From: Istiophorus platypterus
Taxonomy: Eukaryota; Chordata; Actinopteri; Istiophoriformes; Istiophoridae
Length of the DNA stretch: 64,000 nucleotides
Assembly: GCA_016859345.1 (NCBI GenBank)
Contig: CM029122.1
Span: forward strand, 3,601,001 to 3,665,000
Direction: 5' to 3'
Position 1 is the first letter of the stretch; the number at the start of each line of letters is the position of its first letter. Shown here one piece after another: positions 13,901 through 24,700 of this stretch. Both the position numbers and the translations under genes were made by a program. A model generated the notes under the pieces. It did no database searches, had not been told where the DNA came from, and worked only from the letters and a program-made list of their open reading frames with translations.

Positions 13901-14124
13901 AAAACCACCACCAACATCTTCTCCAACAACAACCTGAAGGACAGCTGCACTTTGACGGGCTGCCGTCGGAGGTGGAGGCCCTGACCCGCCGCATGACACC
14001 GCTGGAGCTCAGTCGCTGCTCGCCACAACAGCTCATCCAGGTGCACGACCGGCTGGGAGGCCTGATGCGGTGCGTTGTGGTCGAGCTGCAGACGCGCCTC
14101 AGCCGGACGGACGGGAAACCATGA
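649..14124 (+). CDS. rif1: RIF1, telomere-associated protein / replication-timing regulator (3' part, 21 exons)
   Basis: RIF1 recruits protein phosphatase 1 to chromatin to set replication timing, and acts with 53BP1 to limit resection at double-strand breaks. Seen here are 21 exons in consistent phase: 649-745, 1057-1143, 1236-1309, 1936-2116, 2441-2548, 2661-2810, 3270-3369, 3452-3741, 4370-4572, 4836-4929, 5074-5205, 5831-5973, 6082-6171, 6286-6340, 8489-11584, 11701-11829, 11930-12016, 12901-13013, 13130-13280, 13403-13529 and 13805-14124. Together they encode about 1941 residues; human RIF1 has 2472, so the N-terminal HEAT exons lie upstream. Matches to the human protein include the helical segment around GTPALFLI, the block around FVFIPPE, the FITLEK block, SILK, RVSF and the C-terminal segment IKTLPIRSPK. 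The stop is TGA at 14122. It is the only RIF1 copy here and shows no frameshift. Confidence 0.95.
1057..1143 (+). CDS. rif1: RIF1 exon
   Basis: 29 codons, phase 0 to 0. The peptide starts LLEATVKGIPQRVLGS after one valine and closely matches vertebrate RIF1 (human LLEVTVKGLPQKVLGS). Confidence 0.9.
1236..1309 (+). CDS. rif1: RIF1 exon
   Basis: Begins GTPALFLILLLYNSS, aligned with human GTPALFLIQLIFNNN. It ends with two bases of an arginine codon before GTGGGT. Confidence 0.9.
1936..2116 (+). CDS. rif1: RIF1 exon
   Basis: Contains LVGCGLSGPTSPLAF and KEKLWRMWS, both aligned with human RIF1 (LVGCVLSGPTSPLAF, KEHLWKMWS). Donor GTGGGC. Confidence 0.92.
2441..2548 (+). CDS. rif1: RIF1 exon
   Basis: 36 codons in phase 0. 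NEVNQGDALEHKFSA matches human NEVNQGDALEHNFSA almost exactly. Confidence 0.93.
2661..2810 (+). CDS. rif1: RIF1 exon
   Basis: 50 codons in phase 0. Contains LYKVFARCSALVVTAEENIC, matching human LYRAFARCAALVATAEENLC. Confidence 0.93.
3270..3369 (+). CDS. rif1: RIF1 exon
   Basis: 33 codons plus one base. Contains VMVECVDFSPY, matching human VMVDCIDFSPY. Confidence 0.9.
3452..3741 (+). CDS. rif1: RIF1 exon
   Basis: 96 codons after two completing bases. Contains WMKKRNKALGNLSTF (human WSKKKNEPLGKLTSL) and the segment LVRPLTVFYE (human LTRPLALFYE). Confidence 0.9.
4370..4572 (+). CDS. rif1: RIF1 exon
   Basis: 67 codons plus two bases. Begins LEKLLGDILGCLQ and contains QFWNATFA, matching human LEKLLGEIIACLQ and QFWNATFA. 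Confidence 0.93.
4836..4929 (+). CDS. rif1: RIF1 exon
   Basis: Continues with PVLSQVKQKIPIILPGFE (human PVLTQAKQKFLLLLPGLE). This is near the end of the helical N-terminal half. Confidence 0.9.
5074..5205 (+). CDS. rif1: RIF1 exon, start of the disordered region
   Basis: 44 codons in phase 0, rich in Lys and Ser, with a KRDSLLGKA segment equivalent to human KRDSFLAQT. It marks the change from helical to disordered sequence. Confidence 0.85.
5304..5460. repeat. Dispersed teleost repeat fragment
   Basis: Intron sequence built around a CAATTCAATT run, an ATAGTGCCATATCATAACA motif, a TTATCTCAGGGCACTTTA motif and an AGAGCAGGTCTAGACC motif. I recognise this as a very common interspersed repeat in teleost genomes. 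The class is not assigned. Confidence 0.55.
5831..5973 (+). CDS. rif1: RIF1 exon with conserved FVFIPPE block
   Basis: Contains DFVFIPPETKERVLTEHQKE, as in human RIF1. I chose the donor GTCGGA at 5974 because it joins KRTKR in phase to VDIPTMYNNL, equivalent to human KTKRCDIPAMYNNL. Reading on instead reaches a stop at 6005. Confidence 0.9.
6082..6171 (+). CDS. rif1: RIF1 exon
   Basis: Encodes VDIPTMYNNLDASLD and FTQYTQSQED, matching human DIPAMYNNLDVSQD and FTQYSQEE. Confidence 0.92.
6286..6340 (+). CDS. rif1: RIF1 small exon before the large exon
   Basis: 18 acidic codons (DKLPTEQADEVNKEAPGK) after one completing base. Phase 0 at the donor GTAATG matches the start of the large exon. Confidence 0.8.
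6341..8488 (+). other. RIF1 intron before the large exon
   Basis: A 2.1-kb AT-rich intron with homopolymer tracts (T-run near 7746-7763). The stretch at about 7308-7650 is less AT-rich and reads like an old mobile-element relic, but I cannot name its family. No other gene is seen. Confidence 0.6.
8489..11584 (+). CDS. rif1: RIF1 large exon, intrinsically disordered S/T-Q-rich region with SILK motif
   Basis: 1032 codons in phase 0 after acceptor TTTCAG, matching the single giant exon of vertebrate RIF1. It carries RRQSFITLEKYAEG near 8740 (human RRQTFITLEKF), many SQ and TQ dipeptides expected of ATM/ATR targets, repeated basic RRSRRSK-type patches and acidic stretches. Near the end is the PP1-docking motif SILK at 11522-11533, preceded by a WSPSASPST segment nearly identical to human WSPLASPST. 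The first 19 codons of the longer open frame (from 8432) lie in the intron. Confidence 0.95.
11701..11829 (+). CDS. rif1: RIF1 exon with RVSF protein phosphatase 1 docking motif
   Basis: 43 codons. RVSF at 11707-11718 is the RVxF-class PP1 docking motif. It is followed by ANP and ADDIDRRSPAIR, as in human RVSFADP and ADDIDRRCSIVR. Together with SILK in the previous exon it forms the bipartite PP1 site of metazoan RIF1. Confidence 0.95.
11930..12016 (+). CDS. rif1: RIF1 exon
   Basis: 29 codons. Contains TTPTKGF and SPGYKSSKKCL (human SPKFKSSKKCL). Confidence 0.9.
12901..13013 (+). CDS. rif1: RIF1 C-terminal domain exon
   Basis: Begins ISEMSQEPRPVSRDCIYPAL (human ISEMAKE, then VYPPL) and ends within the tryptophan codon of ISNMW. 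Confidence 0.92.
13130..13280 (+). CDS. rif1: RIF1 C-terminal domain core exon
   Basis: Contains FGQLVRARNIKTVGDLSALT and EIKTLPIRSPKISNVKKAL, nearly identical to human RIF1. In the family this conserved C-terminal domain binds DNA and helps multimerisation. Confidence 0.95.
13403..13529 (+). CDS. rif1: RIF1 C-terminal exon, acidic linker
   Basis: 42 codons plus one base, starting RKGRGGDELKSFDEMEMMT. A poorly conserved acidic segment. The acceptor TCGTAG is weak but keeps phase on both sides. Confidence 0.75.
13805..14124 (+). CDS. rif1: RIF1 last coding exon
   Basis: 106 codons including TGA at 14122-14124. The end (LELSRCSPQQLIQVHDRLGG) matches the C-terminal helix of human RIF1 (LHNYSGSQLFEMHEKLSC) in position and pattern. 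Confidence 0.85.
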
Positions 14125-14366
14125 GGTGACTTGTGCTTCTGCTGGACTGGGCGGCTGCAACGGGCATCGGGAGACACCTGAAAGACGAGACGGATCTATT
14201 CAGGAAGAATCCAGGACGAAGGACTAAACAGTCTTTCATCTCCCAAGCTTTACGGAAATGGATGTGTTAAATCAGCAGATTTTACAACAGAAGATTTTTA
14301 TGATTTTAACTCTGTAAACTTTGGCCTTTTTGTTAACTTCACATTTTCTTTGCTAAAGATGTTTTT

Positions 14367-14372
14367 AATAAA
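14367..14372 (+). terminator. Candidate RIF1 poly(A) signal 1
   Basis: AATAAA 243 bases after the stop codon. Further AATAAA copies lie at 14528-14533 and 14904-14909; which is used cannot be told from sequence. Confidence 0.5.
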
Positions 14373-14527
14373 TGCTGCCAGCACATTATTTTTTCCTCCC
14401 TTCTGTAGCTTTAACTGTGTGTAGTTTGTATGATTTTTAATTTTTTTTTTTTAAAGAAACAAAGGGAAGAACAGTCACACTTTTTTTTTTTTCTTTTTTT
14501 TTAAGCTGTCAGAAGATGACGATTTTT

Positions 14528-14533
14528 AATAAA
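14528..14533 (+). terminator. Candidate RIF1 poly(A) signal 2
   Basis: AATAAA followed about 20 bases on by TG- and T-rich sequence. Confidence 0.45.
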
Positions 14534-14903
14534 TGTGGTCTCGACGAGGACGGTATTTTCCGTTCGTCCTATGTAATGAGGGACTGATGTAAGACTACGA
14601 ATGTATGTGAAGAACATTGACTCCTCACACTGACTACTCCAGTTTTTGTACAGACTTTCTCTCGTCACCTAATTCCCCATGTGCCCCTTTTTTGTTTTTT
14701 TTTTTCCCTTTTTTCTTTTTTTCTAAAGATTGTTTACAATTCAACACATCGGTGCTCTTGTACTTTTTTTTTTGGTAGTTTAGTTTCTGAACCTTTCTGT
14801 CGTCACACTTCAATGTCTTACTGCATTTTTAACTTGATGAATACCTACAGTAGATAATGGTAGACGGACCGCACTTCAGTCATTATTTGTGGTTTTAAAC
14901 TTA

Positions 14904-14909
14904 AATAAA
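14904..14909 (+). terminator. Candidate RIF1 poly(A) signal 3
   Basis: AATAAA in an A-rich context, the most distal of the three. Confidence 0.45.
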
Positions 14910-14930
14910 AGGCGTAAATGATACAGATTT

Positions 14931-16430
14931 TAAAGCGCAGTTACATTCTTAAGCTCTTTGTTCGACCCAACACGAAGGAGGACAGATTTCTCCACATAGG
15001 CTGACTGCTCATGCAGCCATGTTTTGGGAAGGGACACTTTTACACCAAAATATTTGAATAGAAATTGATTTAAAAAAATGTTTTTAAAGAAAATGGTCAT
15101 TGATCTTCCTTAGACAGCTGTGTTGTACACGTGGACTGTTACAGAATCAGGCAAGGAGCTCAACGATCCAATTCAACTGTTTTCTTTGTTTTCTCTCATT
15201 TAACAAGATTTCTCAAACATCCCGGTTCTAAAAGATATTCTATAAACTGGCTAAATGACACTGAAGAGGCTGTGGCACTAACAAATTACACATCTGGTAT
15301 TAAAACCAGTATAATTCTCACCCTGTAGGTGTGAAAAAGGTTGAGCAGGTGCTGGAGGAAATGGCTCAAAACCTTGAAGTCTCTTAAAACGCTGGTCTTG
15401 AACTTTAGATGATCTCGACTGGATTTGTCTGATAGGAGCCATCTAGTTTCCATAATAAGGGTAAGATATTAGATCAACCTGATTTTTTTTTTTTTTTTTT
15501 AATTTTAATTTGTTATTTATTTTATGTTTTTTCCCCAGCTGTATCTTTTTCCTGGAGAAAACATTTGGTAACGCGGTTTGTAATTGGCCAACAATGATAC
15601 AGTAAAGTACCGCAAACGCACCACAGCACCTTTTTAAAGCTTATTTTGAGGATTGAAAACAAGAAGTCTGAAGTTAATCTACTGTTAGAAGTGTTTCAGT
15701 TATTACACTCTGTGGCTGTTCAGTATTTAGAAATATTTGTGCAGTGAGTCACATCTGGGTGATCACAATACTATAATTATTGGATATAAATGCATCTAGG
15801 TGACAAAAATGATCAATGCCAGTGACTTGACGATAAAAAATAATTAGATTGGTTGGAGGAAACTTTAATTTCCTATTCTCACAGCTTTTAAGTGTTTGAA
15901 CAGACAGATCTTTTCCATTTGGGAATTAGCTGCTAAAAAGCATGTGACGTATTTGTGTTTATTAGTCTCATGTTTATTATTCTGTTTCTCTAATTTTTTT
16001 CACTTATAATGGCGAAACTGAACTCGAGTCGACCTCAAGCAGAAAACCCCTCCCACCGGCTTGAGTCTGCACCGTGTCGCTAAGGTTTCTGTTACAGCCG
16101 TGGCCACACCCATCAGTGATGTCATGGCGTACGGACCGTCCCTGGACTGCACTTTTACATCACCTCAGCAAAGCTGAGGGGTTGAGCAGCTGGATGTCTG
16201 CAAAAAAACTATTTCTTTCCACATTTATCCTCATTTAACAGATGCTGACGTGTTGTTGATGAACTTCCACTCATTTAGATTTGGTGCCGACCTTTGATCT
16301 TTGCTTTTTTTCTAACTTCAGCGTGAGCTCTCTGAATCAGCAACACTTTGTTTTATAGAACTTAGAGTAAGCTGATGTCATTGCTGTGAGGAACTTGGCT
16401 AAAAGCCTAAGGTTTAAGTGGAAATACGGT
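14931..16430. other. Intergenic RIF1 to ColQ-like gene
   Basis: No gene seen. A T-run lies at 15483-15500. The stretch at about 16020-16150 is more GC-rich, with a TGATGTCA (CRE-like) element and a CCACACCC box. It may be upstream regulatory sequence of the ColQ-like gene, but this is only inferred from position. Confidence 0.4.
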
Positions 16431-16438
16431 AATGTTGA

Positions 16439-16448
16439 TATAATAAAG
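16439..16448 (+). promoter_or_regulatory. TATA-like element upstream of the ColQ-like gene
   Basis: TATAATAAAG lies about 310 bases upstream of a strong donor (GTAAGG at 16762), which would end a non-coding first exon. Transcription would start near 16470. Prediction from sequence only. Confidence 0.35.
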
Positions 16449-16469
16449 TCCGACAGGAGGTGCCACCGG

Positions 16470-16761
16470 CTGCTTTCGCTGTTCCCTCTCCCCCAGCGAG
16501 GCCCTGGATGTAAACAACCCTCCCTTTGGCTCCGAGCTGGAGCAATTATCTGAGTATCTCCACCGAGCGGTGCCAGAGGCTGCGTTGACATTTCCGCGGT
16601 CTCACGGGGATTTGCTCGAACCAGCAGATCGGGCTCCAGGTCTGCTGGACGATGACCAGGACGAGAGGAGGCTCCACGCGGACGTCTCGGCTGCGTGACG
16701 ACGCCGTCCACCCAGAGCGCCCACTCAGAGCGAGGAGGAGGAGAAGGAAGCAAGCAGCGAG
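16470..16761 (+). other. Probable non-coding exon 1 of the ColQ-like gene
   Basis: GC-rich relative to its flanks and ending in AGCGAG before GTAAGG, a near-consensus donor. The next acceptor (TTGTTGCAG, ending 18639) opens 12 bases before the ATG at 18652. The 5' end is a guess from the TATA-like element. Confidence 0.4.
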
Positions 16762-17531
16762 GTAAGGCACACAACACACGGGTTAAAATTAACGGGACCA
16801 CACATAGTCATGTCCGAACCATGAGATGCATCAGCGTCGGTGGCATATTTAGAAATCTGGAAGATAATGAAAAATAGAAAAGATAATTCTATTATGCATC
16901 GGGACGAATATCCCGAGATGCAGCATCATCTTTATGAGTGTGTCAGTTTTCCAAACATTTGTGTTTTATAGATAAATCAGAAAATGAATCATATTTTGAT
17001 ACACATCTTTGATTATTCTGCATTTTTCTGTTCTCAAGGCTTATTTTCTCATGTAGAGGTGACCTAACTGTCTTTGGCTATTCGAGACTTGCTGTAAATT
17101 CAACGTGAATCAGTTCAAGTGAAGACCCGATGGCAGTGGAGCGATCTGTTGTCACTCTGCCCCATTTCAGGAACAAATAGGTTTTGTTTTCCTGAAATCT
17201 ACAAAGTGTAAACAATGGAAACAGTGTCCTCACCGATCCAAGTGTGAGTGGAACAAGCTCTAAGTCCATCTGAAAGATCTCTCTGCTGTTTGTGTTTTTC
17301 GCTCGGTCGAGAACGGTTCTACGTATTTGCACATATTCAAGTAGGAAAAAAAACCTGATAAATCTGAATAAATTGTGTTGAAGTTGGAGAATGATAAATG
17401 ATGAACTAGATCTTTAGACAAATATTAAAACAAAGAAACCTGTGGAAACACACCAAAATTATTTTCATTGTTAAGTCGAACCCATTAATTTCATTGCAAA
17501 TGTTGATTTTGTGCTGTGTATTAAAGATCTA

Positions 17532-18592
17532 CAATCCAGATCGAAAGTATTGGACAGTCACACATTTTCAAGCTCGGAGTTTCAGCAGATTAATTTGAAA
17601 TAAAACAATAGAAACTAAATTAAATGGCCAAGACTCAGCTTTAATTTGAGTATCTTTATGTAAACATTTAATCACAGTTGAGGGGTTCAAAAGTAACTGG
17701 ATAGATACACATGAAGCTAAACAAAATCCTTTTCAGCAAACGACCTGGAATCTCTGACCTGCAGACATCCGCAGACCTCTATCCCTCTACCTTCCCTGGT
17801 GATTCTCTGCCAGAGCTTCTCTGCAGCCTCTTTCAGATCTTGATTTCATTTTTGTTTCATCAGTCCATAGAGCTTTGGTCCAGAACCAGTTTCTTTTTAT
17901 GAAGTGGAACGGTCTTTCCCTTTTTGAGGTTTAACAGGAGTTTTTTGTCCTGTGGTGAACCCACTGAAGTTCCGGCCCTGAGGTCTCTTCTTGATCGTTG
18001 AACCAAAACACGTCCGCCTGGAGTAACCTCGACTTACTGAACAGTTATAAAGTTGTTTTTCTCCACCATTAAATGATTTTCTGCTCGACTTCAAGACTTT
18101 TGTTCCTCTGTCTACCAGCTCGTTTTCTGTTCTCTAGCTTTTTTTTGAGTGGACCCAACTGTTGATTATGGTGAACCAACCACCTTTTATATCTCTCAGA
18201 TTTTTTTTTTTAATATAGCCTCCTTATTATCCTCTTTACTTGCATGGTCACCTCTTTGCTCCTCATATGTACAGAAAACCTCAAATGGCAACTCTCAGTC
18301 AACTCTGAGCCAAGTGTCAGCTTTTTTTTTGGAGCCTGAAGTAACGTTGAAGCGACGGCTGCCCAAGAAACACTTGGCAGCCAAGCATCCATTTACTTTT
18401 GAAACCTTTTGGTGCATTTGGTGCATTTTGGGCACCATGTGTTTAAAGGGATCCGTCTCACGCACAGTTCTTTCCATACTGAGACTTGGCACTTTAATGT
18501 TTTAGCCATTATTTAATTTCAAAATGAACGTGCAGGGGCTCAGAGACTGAAAAACAAACTTTGTAACTGTCCGGATACTTATGCCTGGGCTG
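17532..18592 (-). mobile_element. Decayed Tc1/mariner-like DNA transposon
   Basis: The ends form imperfect terminal inverted repeats: left CAATCCAGATCGAAAGTATT, right (reverse complement) CAGCCCAGGCATAAGTATCC, both followed by a GGACAGT-type motif. The left end follows a TA, the target used by Tc1/mariner; the right flank reads TG. On the minus strand, near 17852-17873, the frame reads LWTDETK, the transposase motif around the second catalytic aspartate. The remaining frame is broken by stops, so it is inactive. It lies in intron 1 of the ColQ-like gene. Confidence 0.7.
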
Positions 18593-18639
18593 TGTGCACC
18601 TTTTCTTTTTTTAGACTTTTTAACGTGCCGTTGTTGCAG

Positions 18640-18727
18640 TGAGAGGAGGAGATGCTGCCTCAGCTGGTTCTGGGATGGACCGCCTTGCTCAGTGGCCTCC
18701 AGCCGTCCGCCCCCTCCGCTGCCACCA
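18640..18727 (+). CDS. ColQ-like exon with start codon and signal peptide
   Basis: The exon opens after TTGTTGCAG. ATG at 18652 starts MLPQLVLGWTALLSGLQPSA, a short hydrophobic secretion signal. 25 codons plus one base, donor GTAAGT. The first 12 bases are 5' UTR. Confidence 0.75.
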
Positions 18728-21700
18728 GTAAGTACGGACCCCCGGGACGGGTCGGCCTCCTCGGTTCGGTCAGATTGATGGAGGGGGTCCAGGCGCTTTA
18801 GCTGGGGTCTTCCCCAGGGTCCCATCGTTGCCGGTGGAATGAGACGCCAACTCCACATGAGGCTCATCAACGCCGTGTAGTTTCCTTTAAGTCACTGAGT
18901 GTTAAACGTGTTAGATGAGCTCAGGATATTTAGTTTTATAGTATTTTATATATACTAGACATTTATTAACGTGAGCTATGGAAACATTTTAGACTCTGAG
19001 GAAAATCACTGGGTTGTGAGGGTTTCACGAGTTTTTACGTCTGTCTTTGTGTCTGCAGGATTTTTGTCCAGTGGGTGGTCGGCTCGGAGGTGTGTGCTCT
19101 TCATCCCGCCTCCTCTTCCTCCTCCTATGTTTCCTCCTATCGGACGGAAGGTGGAGCTGATGGTGATGGATACAAACACATGCACACACACACAAACTTG
19201 CGTTGCTGTCTTTTATGATGCCAAAAACAATGATTCTCTGGATTCTGAACTTTTCGGGTCCTGTGCATTTAGGGCTTTACATTTAAAATGGAGTTTAACA
19301 AACCATTGAAAGAAAAAAAAAACAACAAAATAATTCCAGATGTTTCCACTGGCTTAAAACTAAACGACTTGTGTTTGTCCCCAGGTTGATATAACAGAAC
19401 ACATCACGGGACCTAAAGGGGACAAGGTACAAGAGACAAATACGGGTTATTTTTTTGGACCATTAAAACGAGAAATTTGTAATTTGTGTTGCATGTGTAA
19501 CTTTAAAGTGGTAAAATTAAGGCCACTACTTCTACTACTTCGATACTCAACCATTATAAGTGTTATAATGTTAAAATGTGTTTTTATTACTATTAGTTTT
19601 CACTACATTTTAATCGTGTTTGTGTTTTAAAGGGATGCAGAGGACTCAGAGGACCAAAGGTCCAGTGTAACACCCACACACACACACACACACACACATT
19701 CACACAAAGGCTTCTAACATATTGCTGCATGTGAAGTCAGGTTGTCCCGTGTCAAATCCGCTGTCTTTTCAGGGCCGACCCGGTGCGACGGGCCCAGAGG
19801 GAGAACCGGGGACAAGAGGGGCCATTGGACCACGAGGACAAAAGGTCAAAGGGACACGATCCTTGTCTGTCCACTCACTAAAGCTTATGCACCGATGTAC
19901 AGTTGTGTTTGTTTGTTTGTTTATTTGTCAGCAGGATTGAGCAAAAAAGGACTCAACTGGTCTGCGCTGAAACCTGATGGGGGGGGGGGGGGGGGGCATC
20001 ACATTCTGGGGCAGATCCAGATCATTTATTTTGAATTTGATTTTTTTTTCCTCTGAAGTCTTGTGTGTGATGATTTGAAACCGGCCTTGTCGGAGGTCTG
20101 CACTCTACTGAGAGCCATTCCAGTTTGTATCTGCCTATTACCACCCCCACCCCCTTCAATCGCAGCGGCCCCCCGCCTGCTGCGATTGAAGCCAACATGA
20201 AATGATGTTTCCGCAGGGCGAGAAGGGCTACAGGGGCTGGAGGGGTCTGTACGGAGATATCGGGACTCCTGGGATGATCAAGGTAAAACGAAGTTAGTAA
20301 GTGATTAATTCATTCGGCCTGCGACTCATAAAACAGGAAAATTAACATTGTGAATTACTTGTTGTAGTCTACAATACATTAACCAAACTAACGCAGTCTA
20401 AGACAAGATGGAAATGGCCATGAATCCTGCCTGATCATGTTAGGCCTCAGTTTTACTTCCTATATACTGTATATGGATGCGAACACATGGGTGGACAACA
20501 TAGACACAGTTGCTGGAGGCAGCATTAACGACAATCACCGCGGTGTTGATCAGCCGATCTGCAGTTCGATTTAAGAAATGATCCTGGAAAATGGTCATGT
20601 AGCCAGACCACACAGCATTCGTCGTTTTACACACCCTTTTTGAAAAGCGTTCCCCTGCAGTGGCGTCGCTGTAGAGGCCGAGTGAAGACTCACTGGAAAA
20701 GTAGTAAAATTACAGGAACATGAAGACAGAAAACAAAAAATGAAATCAAACCAGCCTCCTGACTGGCACAAGTGTGACATTTAGATGATCTGACAACTAA
20801 ACAAAAAAGAGAAAAGTTTCTACTTTGTACACAACAAAGCCAAAAGTTTGATCTCTAAACCATTCGTTGACCGTCTCAGGCTGTTTTCAATCAATTCTAC
20901 ATTTCCATCACAGTGTTTTTCCATGGCCCATGTGTCTTCATCTAACCTGTGGTTGCAGGTTTTTTATTCTTTCATTCCTTGCAATATTTACCGGTTCTTA
21001 CAAACAGAACAAAAAAAAGCGACATAACAAATTTCAAAACAGACACAAAGACACTTTCGACCTTTATATTCATTTATATTCACAGCTGAGGAGCAGTGGA
21101 AATACATGACAGTTTGGGCCAGTGTGTAAAAAATGTGGAAAAAATGACAGAGCTAATTTTACCTTTGTTTACTTTCACAGGGCAGGAAGGGGGCGAAGGG
21201 ACTCAAGGTGAGTGAGACTTATGCAGCACATCCTCTTTTGTTTTATAAACTTCAAAAAGCACCGGCATTAAAGAGCAACACTTATGATTGACACTTATAT
21301 CTAATGTTTATCTATTTATATCTGTCTTTCAGGGCGATAAAGGTGTGAAAGGAATCAGAGGAGGCAGAGGAGAAACGGTGAGGACACAAAGGTCTCTTCT
21401 TTCCCTCTCCTGTGCCTGCAAATGTGATGTAATCACAAAACAAACGACAAAATAAATAAACTGTTTATTTATCGATCAATCTGCTTCTCTTCAGGGGGAG
21501 CGAGGCGTTGCCGGAGCGACGGGAGAGAAGGTAGAAAAGAAGCCTGACGTGATAAACACTCAGCTCAAAGTGAAATTAGAGTCAAGGACACTGTGAAGGC
21601 ATCTTGTTCTGATCTGATCTGATCTGTTCTGCTCTTTTCCGTTCTGTTCTGTTCTGTTCTGTCCAGGGCGACCCAGGCCTGTGGGGGGATCGGGGCCAGA

Positions 21701-24700
21701 GGGGGGAGCAGGGACCCAGGGGAGATCCTGGGAGCAGGGGAACCATGGTGAGTACACTCAATAGTTGTACACCTATAGATACTGATACATACATATAGAA
21801 AACTGACTTCAACCAGAAGGGAAATGCCAATTTAATTACTAATCAGTAAGATTTACTAATATTATCTAAATATTGTTATTATAAGGATAGATGTGAAAAA
21901 TGCTAAACAATTATCTCGTAGTTTTTTTGTCTATAACTAAGTTTTACTGCAGTTTAAATGTGAATAATTATCTCGAGGAGACTGTTAAACAATGTTTGTC
22001 TGCTCTTCTTGGGGGTTAAATATGTTCAGGTTGGGGGGCTGTCAAATAAAGGGTGGGGGTGTTTATTTTGAGCTGTGCGTTCACGTTTTTCGGATCATCC
22101 AACGGTGCAGTAGGTTCTATTTTGCAGGTTTCCCAACTTCTCTGTGGGGGAAGTTGTGTTTGCAGCTTTTAAATCCCTATTTTGTCAATATGTAACTGTT
22201 AGAAGTCAAGACAAACACACAAATGTTGTTGTGCCTGAAAACATTTACTGGGGACCAACACGTGACCCAGCGCAGATACGACTAACATCAGACACACACA
22301 CACACACACACACACAGAGCTGGTTTTCATCTGCTGGCCGGCGGCTCGATCCGCCGCCACCTTTCACCGGGCGAATCCGTCTGTCCGCAGGGGACGAGGG
22401 GATCCCGTGGATCACCGGGGGAGCCGGGTCTGTCTGGTCCAGCAGGACGACCTGGTCTGACCGGAGACCCCGGAAAACCCGGACAAGGTTTGCAGGAGTT
22501 TGAAATTAAACACAGATCGAAGGGACTTAAATTTACAAATACACAGATTTTGCATGATGGACAAATCCAACAGTAAATTTGACTTTGTGTTAAAACGTCA
22601 GTAGAAGATTAAATAAACTGATTCATCTGATGCTAAACTATGAAATCTATCACATCTGATTCTGGTCTTGGCCCAGATAGGGGTCTGGGGTAGCCCCCTC
22701 TCTCACATGCCAGCCCACCACCAGGACACCAGGTTGTGGTGGTGGTGGGGGGAGGAAGGTTTGGCCCAGTTTTCAGTCAGGGACATCAGGTTTCAAAATA
22801 AAAGCCAGACCAGAAGTTGACAGGACAGAAAGCCTCCATTGTCCCGGTCAGTTTTTAGAGGAATAAAAATAAGTAATAGTGAGTTTTACCTGAAGAGGAG
22901 ATGCCACACAGATGTTGCCACGCAGATGTTATCACACGGATGTCGACTGACTGATCAGTGACTCCTCCTGTTGTTGTAGTCTACATCCTGCCAGGCCTGC
23001 AGGGGGACGCAGGAGACCCAGGTCCTTCGGCCACGTGCCCCTGTTCACGGGTTCAAACCCCGGAGCGACTGACCGACAGAGTCCAGGCAGTCAGTGAACA
23101 CACACACACACAAACACACACACACGCACAGATGGACACACACTTCTTAACTTTTTTTCGGGTTGACCTTAAAACTGATTGTACAGATGTTATTTTTTAA
23201 AATACTACCTATATTATAGTGAGTTTTGTGTTCAACTTTTTAATAAGGGGAACAAATGATAGATGAATAGATCATTATTTTTATTCTTACATGGCAGTGG
23301 GTGTTCGCAGCCACAGGTGGAATTTTATCGCTGTAAAGAATTTCATATCCTGATGCATTTATAGTAGAATATTATTTCACTTTTGTTCACATTTTAGTGC
23401 TATACCTAGGTACTGGGCTTACATGCAGTTTTTAAGGTTGTTGTACATTACTTAAGTATTTTCCTTTTTCTGCTACTTCTGCTTCACCACAATTATTGTA
23501 TTTTTTACTTCACAGCATTTGTCTGACTTGCTGTGGTTACTTGTTTTTTTGAAAAATAAATTTACAGTAAAAAAAACCCCAACAAGCTCATAAGATAATT
23601 TTTTAATAATAATTTATTATTGCATGGGCTTTAATACTGTTACTTTTGACATTTTTGACACTTTTGAACAATTTTCTGATAGTACTTATGTAATTTTACT
23701 GAGTTAGGACTTTTACTTGTAATAGACTATTTCAACATTGTTGTACTGGTACTGAAGCAAAAGATCTGAGTTCTTCTTCCATCACTGTGTGAAGTGCAAA
23801 AAACATACACGCTTGAATAAAACATTAAAAAAAAAACAGCAGCTTTAACAGCTGTTCACGTCACTTCACTGCAGATGTGCAGGGTCAACAGGTGTCGGTG
23901 ACTCAGCAGCTCCCCCTCCTAGGAGAATCCACAAAATGTGACTGAAAATCCACATCCGGGTGTAGTTTGGTGTGTTTAGGGCTCCTGTGGGGTCTCTCTC
24001 CAGATCTTCCTCGCAGACGGGGAGAGGCAGATGAGGAGGCTGCGGGCGGAGAACGTGATGGTGCTGAGGACGGACCGACGGGCCCTGTACATCTACTCCG
24101 AGTCCCAGTGGATCAATGTGCTGGTAACTGCTGGCGGGGACTCGCGAACACCAGACATCACATACTGTCACCACAGGCATATACAGAAAATTAGGAACGA
24201 CTAGCTCAAACTGATGCAGCCTAATCCTGCAATGAATCCTCCTTAGTGAAAGTTGTAATGTTCAGTTTGTGTTGAAACTGATTTAGAAAGATGTTGATTC
24301 AGTTTTACAATAATTTTTGAAGCTGCAGGTCGTGATTCTGTTGCACCTCTCTGATCAGGTGTTTCTACTATTTTGTCCACCCTGCTTATTTCATTCAGGT
24401 CAGGCTAAATGATAGAAACATCTCTCTAAACTGATCATGATAACCTACATGAGGGAGGATTTATTAAAAGACTGTTGTATTAGTTTGCATTAGTTGAGGC
24501 TAAATGTCCCTAATAAACTGAGAACTTATTGTGTCACAGTAGTAGTTGGCAGAAAATACATTTCTAATTAAATGGTAACATAGTTTCCCCATTAATATTC
24601 AGGAGAAATAAAACTAAAAATGTGGTTAAAACATTAACAAGCTCATTTCAAATAAATCATATGGGAAACAAAGATTTTAAATGTGAAGATTTACAGAAGG

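Larger units (their letters stand above)
14125..14930 (+). other. RIF1 3' UTR
   Basis: AT-rich sequence directly after the RIF1 stop, with several T-runs. Three AATAAA signals fall in it. No open frame of note. Confidence 0.6.
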
